DNA of 64,000 bases from Cryptomeria japonica (taxonomy: Eukaryota > Streptophyta > Pinopsida > Cupressales > Cupressaceae). Each line of letters opens with the position of its first letter. Within the stretch, counting starts at the first letter, position 1. Location: contig NC_081410.1 of assembly GCF_030272615.1 (NCBI RefSeq), positions 140,829,349 to 140,893,348 on the forward strand, given 5' to 3'. Under the pieces are notes generated by a model that was given only the letters and a program-made list of their open reading frames with translations, ran no database searches and was not told the DNA's origin. Below, one piece after another: positions 61,207-64,000 of the stretch. The translations under genes and the position numbers were made by a program.

Positions 61207-63885
61207 TGTTGGCATTGTGTTGTCATTGATGTCAACCGTTATAGCATAACCAGTGTGGGAGATTGAAGTGTATTGGTGACATTGATGTCAGGCCGGTATT
61301 ATAGGTCACTAGTACACAAGTCAGTGTTGGCATGTGTTGTAGACATGCATTATAGACCAATATGTTATGATGACCAGTAAGCAATGTGTTGGCTTTGAGT
61401 GGCTACCAACCAGAATGTTACAAGAATCACATCAACACTTGAGGTGAAGCATGTGTAGTCTACCGATAAGAGTTGGATGTTATACATCAGGAATCCCACC
61501 GGATAAAGAGATGAGTGACAAAGACTGTGTTACTTGAGTAAGAAAGGATGGACTATGGGAAAGCTACCAGGTCATATGTCAAGTTGAAGATGAATCTACT
61601 CCTCAGGGATGTCACATTAATACCAACAGGTGACATAGATCCTTTCCCACCAGTAAGTGGTAATGCCTTGGTTATCCCAAATTTACTTGGCATACATCAT
61701 GACTCTCCAGGATAAGACTACTAGAGCAGGCCAAGGCAGGTGATTGGATGCACAGATCAGATGACCAAGTGGAAGATCAGAAAGCCTCCAGAGTGTGAGA
61801 TCAGAGATGAACACTAGATCAGTGTGTGAAGACATGATGTGCTACCAAGGTAGAAAAGGAAGAGATAAGATGGCGAGTTTGCCATCCTGGTAAACCGGTT
61901 GAGAAGAGAACTAGTCAAATGAAAATGAGGCTCCGCAGTTGCACATATCGAGTTACCGGTATGTAGATGGAAATTGGTGTTTCCATAGATGCATAATAGA
62001 TGGAGATAGTTGGCATGATGATATCATGCACACTACCGGTATGAAGGTAGAAAAAAGAAAATTGGCAAACAAGGAGAATATCGCCATACAACCAAGTGGG
62101 TAGATAGACAAAGGTGAAGTGCTCTTGATCTGATGAAGATGCACATAATGTGTCATCCAAGATTGCTGCTGAAGAGCAACATGATTGATGACTGGGCTGA
62201 CAAGATCCACTGACACAAGGAAGGAGAAGGGAATAAGTTTAACTAGTAGGCAAAGAGGGACCGATTGTATGAAGCATACACCAGATATGTGATATTGGTC
62301 AATGACCATGTTTGTTCAACATAGTGAGCTAAGGTGCATGTCGAGAAAGGTGCTAAGGGAAGACATACCAGCAGGGTTACTAGAGAACCGATAGGGTTAG
62401 ATGTCTAGTAGGTGTGCACTAGTTGAGTGTTTGGTCAGTGATCCTATCGGAACCAACACAAAGGTCTAAGATGAGATGGATACTAATAGGGATGCCATGT
62501 GGAGTTGAGGTGGAAAGCTTGCAGAGGTCAGTAAAGTGCCGTGATGGTGAGGTTGTTTAAGAATTGGTCGATATTTAATGTTGACTATGACTATTATGGG
62601 TTGAGTTGCAGATGGGTTGCGGCTCGAGGCAGGACGTATCTGATTGGATAAATAGAGTTCACTGATCGATATAGGATGTTTGGATATAGATCGAAGTTGG
62701 TGAAGCAAATCATTGAACCATTTATGGTGTTTGACAGATGCAGGTCGAAATATAAGGCCGTGTTTGCTAAACTTAGCAAACATGTATTGGAAGCTACGAG
62801 ATTGGTGGAGCTTGATTAATCTATTGCACATGATCGATCTCTGAAAGGAGATCTGATTGGATTCAATGTTCCTCGTGATCAGTGGGAGAAATCCTAAGGT
62901 ACCAAGTTTGAATATTGCTTTTCGTGGGAATGTGTGATCATAAATATGCAAGCCGAAGATAGAATTTGTTGTTGCCTCAGAGAGAGAGAGATGCTGCCAA
63001 CTAATGCCAAAGGCCAAATAGAGAAGTAGATGAAGAGTGATATCTGCAGAGGGTCATAGAGATCGAGTAGAAGGGAGACAACTTATAATAGGTTTTAGCG
63101 GAGGTTTAACCGGTAAGGTTAAAGAAACCAACAAGATACACGAGAGTATTAGTGAAGCCAACCGACAATACTAGAACTAGCTGGTAGACGGTAGAGAGTG
63201 TTGAAATGGAGAGCAAGTGAAGAGGAGATTTGACAGAGCAAAAGGAGAAGAAAGGTAACCAGTAGATTTGATCTTGTAAGGCAACAACATAAGAGTGTAG
63301 TAAAGAGAAGAAGATAGTGATCCAACATAAAGATGGAGATAGGTAGAGTGACAGGAAGAGTAGAGAACTAGTAAGGTAGAGAAGGGGTGATACCGATAGA
63401 GAGATTATATGCCATGGTTGCAAGATTCACTTGTAACAGGTTATTACTTTTGTATTTGATAATGATTCTTTGAAGATCATCGAGTTGGTGCTCGATGTAG
63501 GGGTTGTAGCCCCTTTGGGTTGGTGCCCATAAAAAGCAGGGTTGTAGCTCCTTTGGGTTGGTGCCTATAAACTGCAGGAGTGGTACTGCTTGGGTTGGTG
63601 CCCTTAATGTTGCAACTGAAGCTTTTCATTATGAAGTTGGATTGGAGTAGTAGACTCCAACAACATTTCTCACAGAGGTTTTTTCCATCTTGTGTTTTCC
63701 TCGTATATACTGGTGTTATGGGATGTGCCCTTTTGTATGCTTGCATTACATTGTCTTAATTTATCTTACCAGTAGACCCACTAGGTAATAGGATGATAAC
63801 CAGTATTCACACATAGGGTAGATAAAGGGAAAATTTTGTGAAGCACTAATTCACCCCCCCTATCAGTGGCACATTGTGTCTAATA
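61207..63885 (+). repeat. 5' LTR of Copia element F
   Basis: Starts TGTTGGCATTGTGTTGTC. Near its end is the CACCCCCCCTATCAG run, then TCTAATA where CCAACA is expected, then a primer-binding site. About 2.7 kb. No coding region inside. Confidence 0.8.
63490..63615 (+). repeat. Threefold repeat in the Copia F LTR
   Basis: Three copies, about 40-45 bases each, of GTTGTAGCYCCTTTGGGTTGGTGCC followed by a short tail (centres about 63520, 63562, 63600). Confidence 0.8.
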
Positions 63886-63887
63886 AT

Positions 63888-63900
63888 TGGTATTAGAGCC
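63888..63900 (+). other. Primer-binding site of Copia F
   Basis: TGGTATTAGAGCC, the initiator-Met consensus with one change. Confidence 0.85.
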
Positions 63901-63942
63901 TAGGTTCCCAACCAAACGAGCTTTCTCTATCTTGGGTAGATT

Positions 63943-64000
63943 ATGGCTTAAGGACACAATGGTTTGTATAGTGTCAATCCATGCTTCAATTTTTGATGGT
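63943..64000 (+). pseudogene. gag: Start of Copia F gag, cut by the window end
   Basis: ATG at 63943 opens a frame reading GHNGLYSVNPCFNF, the usual style of a Copia gag N-terminus. A TAA at the third codon (CAA to TAA) and an extra T near 63995 suggest it is already inactive. Confidence 0.6.

Overview
This is plant nuclear DNA made almost entirely of nested LTR retrotransposons; I find no convincing intact host gene. The density and size of the elements (two Ty3/Gypsy elements of about 14 and 22 kb, several Ty1/Copia elements with LTRs of 0.7-2.7 kb) and the AT-rich spacers suggest a large seed-plant genome, perhaps a gymnosperm. The species guess is inference only.

Layout. 1-3480: the 3' end of a Copia-type element (a decayed Lys/Glu-rich extra ORF, polypurine tract, LTR). 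3481-4729 and 24559-25777: the two halves of an older locus. 4730-24553: a Copia element on the minus strand flanked by the 5-bp duplication ATGTT. Its 5' LTR is split by a Gypsy element of the Tat type ('Gypsy A', 10025-23868, minus strand). 25778-30760: a Copia-type element without pol. 30760-34093: a 3'-truncated Gypsy on the minus strand, followed by an inverted piece of the same LTR (34180-34369). 34370-38875: AT-rich DNA with no gene I can support. 38876-61206: a second, older Tat-type element ('Gypsy B', plus strand), whose pol is split by a 3.7-kb solo-LTR-like insertion (47755-51488, duplication AAACC). Its right LTR runs on into a second primer-binding site and leader, so this is a tandem LTR-body-LTR-body arrangement. 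61207-64000: the 5' LTR and gag start of another Copia element inserted into that second leader.

How the parts work together. Gypsy A and B share one plan. In order: LTR; a leader with a conserved block flanked by arrays of a short core motif; gag-protease-G-patch; pol with two RNase H domains (both readable in A, the second damaged in B); an opposite-strand gene encoding a plant mobile domain (PMD); polypurine tract; LTR. The antisense gene appears spliced. A short first exon with a conserved basic peptide and a PMD exon with the same acceptor position and phase occur in both elements, and the intron carries tandem repeats. The leader arrays are phased at 21 bp in B (core TTAGCGCAT) and about 20 bp in A (core GCGTCTGTG, read on A's sense strand). 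The core differs between the elements while position and spacing are kept. In B an inverted array of the same core also lies inside the intron of the antisense gene. I consider this combination the most interesting content of the window.

Most coding regions carry premature stops or frameshifts. Gypsy A is the best preserved: one reading frame from gag to the end of pol with five stops. Boundaries come from reading terminal TG/CA, target duplications and repeat alignment by eye, so they may be off by a few bases.
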